Below are positions 62,663-64,000 of a stretch of 64,000 nucleotides of DNA, piece by piece. The stretch comes from Pomacea canaliculata (lineage: Eukaryota; Mollusca; Gastropoda; Architaenioglossa; Ampullariidae), in NCBI RefSeq assembly GCF_003073045.1, contig NC_037591.1:23531319-23595318 (forward strand). The letters run 5' to 3'. Within the stretch, counting starts at the first letter, position 1; every line of letters starts with the position of its first letter. The notes beneath the pieces were generated by a model that was not told where the DNA came from, ran no database searches, and was given only the letters and a program-made list of their open reading frames with translations. The position numbers and the translations under genes were made by a program.

Positions 62663-63829
62663 TCACTCATCATCTGACTGGCATAGAAATCCAGCTTGTT
62701 CAGCACGTTCAAGGAGCTTCCTGGATTCCAGAATAAAATTGGAATATTGTATATGAGGGAACTGTTCTAACAATCCTTCAATGGTCTCCATAGTGACTTG
62801 GCCACAGCGCATAAAGCCAAGATAGCGCAGAGATGAACCAGTTTCAGAAATAGCAATAATGCCTGCATCTGTGATATCGCCACACCAGGCAACATCAAGG
62901 CGTTCCAGGTTCCGAGCATATTTTCCAAGGTATTGAAGACCTGCGTAAAGAAACAACAAAAAACATCATTCACTCACATGATTATGAGTTCTCTGATTAT
63001 TCAGGTAAATTTATTATTTGTAAGTGTTAAAGATTGTAGTTATTCTTCACTTACCATTCTGTGCCTAATTCTGTCATGCAAAGCAATGAATGGTAAAAAG
63101 TAAGAATAATGCATAAGGGTGAATGAAGATGCAAAAGAAACCTTCAGTATCTGCCAATTTACACATCTTTCTTGACAGTCTGCACATCAACAAATGTGTG
63201 TCAAATGATACATTTCAGTCTCAGGCTGAAATAAACTAAAAAAAAAATTCAACCAAGGATATGGCATGACTAAACATTTTAATGTTAACGTAGATGGAAA
63301 TTGAAACACACAATTAAGTTAAATCAAGTCTCTATGCATGTGGGCATGCAAACACACACAGTACTCACCTGTATCTGTTAGCCCACATGCAACACAGGAG
63401 AGACATCTTAGCAAAGGACACCCTAATGCTATGGCACGCATACACTTATCATCAACTGCACGGTTGAGTGAGACGCACAATGTTTCCAGTCGTGGGCAGT
63501 TGACTGCCACAGCTTCCAAGCAGCGGGGACTAAGCTGTGTCACATTAGACAAGTCTAGAACTTGCAGTTTCTGTAACTGAAAGAAATAAAAAACAAATGA
63601 TGCTTATCCATAATATACATATTACTTGTACACTTTCTGAGCATATATAGGTATGCCTGTGTTGAGAAACAACAAATTAAATGAATACAGATATTTATAA
63701 TTTATATATGACCCAACTTACCTTCTTTAGATGTATAATGCCAGCATCTGTGAGACTACATGACAGCATGTGAAGGTACTCCAGGTTAGTGCAATATTCA
63801 GCAAGTGCTATAATCCCAACATCTGTGAC
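62663..63829 (-). CDS. Leucine-rich-repeat protein, F-box/AMN1 type (3' part)
   Basis: Three minus-strand exons join in frame: 63829-63722, 63576-63369 and 62940-62663 (stop 62665-62663). They give the last 197 aa; the gene continues past the window end or lies partly in the last 170 bases. The residues form tandem Cys-containing LRRs (LEYLHMLSCSLTDAGIIHL, LQVLDLSNVTQLS, LERLDVAWCGDITDAG), as in SCF F-box/LRR proteins and AMN1. In SCF complexes such LRRs bind the ubiquitylation substrate. The tail (HIQYSNFILESRKLLERAEQ, ending QSDDE) follows the last repeat. The F-box itself would be upstream and is not visible, so the exact orthologue (an FBXL protein or a repeat-only protein) is not determined. 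Confidence 0.8.
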
Positions 63830-63960
63830 CTAAAGACGCAAAATGTATATAAAGATACATGGGAGCATTGATTCAAACACGTCACATACTGCAGTTGTTA
63901 AAACTTTACGTTTTTGACAAATGACAGTATGTTAAATGGCTGAGTGATGTGTTTTGTGCA

Positions 63961-64000
63961 AGGGTGGGAAACATCCGGCGTGTGGGCCATTTCAGGCCTG
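63961..64000. mobile_element. Possible hAT-type transposon terminus, cut by window end
   Basis: GGGTGGGAAAC followed by GTGTGGGCCATTTCAGGCC resembles the GGGGTGGGCAAC...GGGCCA...GGCCTG termini common in hAT elements. Only 40 bp are available, so no TIR partner or target duplication can be tested. Confidence 0.3.

Noticed and set aside
1-64000. tRNA, rRNA or CRISPR features
   Set aside because: No intact cloverleaf, rRNA stretch or regularly spaced short repeats were seen; tRNA-like boxes occur only within SINEs.

Overview
The window looks like the nuclear genome of an invertebrate animal, most likely a mollusc and perhaps a gastropod. The genes are split by GT-AG introns, the intergenic DNA is AT-rich, and the repeats (tRNA-derived SINEs, L2/CR1-like LINEs, pogo/Tigger-like transposons, a Penelope-like element, Ty3/gypsy LTR fossils) fit that. 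A multi-exon AA15 LPMO-like gene points to invertebrates. The species assignment is inference. Layout from left to right: (1) 1-10.7 kb: a pogo/Tigger-type DNA transposon, SINE copies, a diverged direct repeat, and a minus-strand gene for an Ig-like type I membrane protein (3673-7541; its signal-peptide exon was not found). (2) 10.7-18.7 kb: a repeat-rich block with one well-bounded LTR-retrotransposon fossil, a second LTR fossil of the same superfamily, a minus-strand LTR fossil, and pieces of a Penelope-like element on both sides of it. (3) 19.1-27.6 kb: two zinc-finger genes transcribed away from each other. They share an unnamed pre-finger module and the same intron position and phase, so they look like an inverted duplicate pair. 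(4) 32.9-37 kb: a minus-strand AA15 LPMO-like gene in which both copper-binding histidines appear to be missing. (5) 42.2-59.9 kb: CHTOP (minus, six coding exons, 285 aa) and MNS1 (plus, ten coding exons, 498 aa), head to head about 850 bp apart. Two LINE copies lie in the first two MNS1 introns. (6) 62.6-64 kb: the 3' exons of a leucine-rich-repeat (F-box/AMN1-type) protein, running off the window. CHTOP is an mRNA-export factor and MNS1 a ciliary axoneme protein; they share only an intergenic promoter region. Exon borders were set by hand from splice signals. The exon sums of the Ig-like, LPMO-like, CHTOP, MNS1 and plus-strand zinc-finger models all close in frame. The minus-strand zinc-finger model does not, and appears to carry a one-base shift in its last exon.
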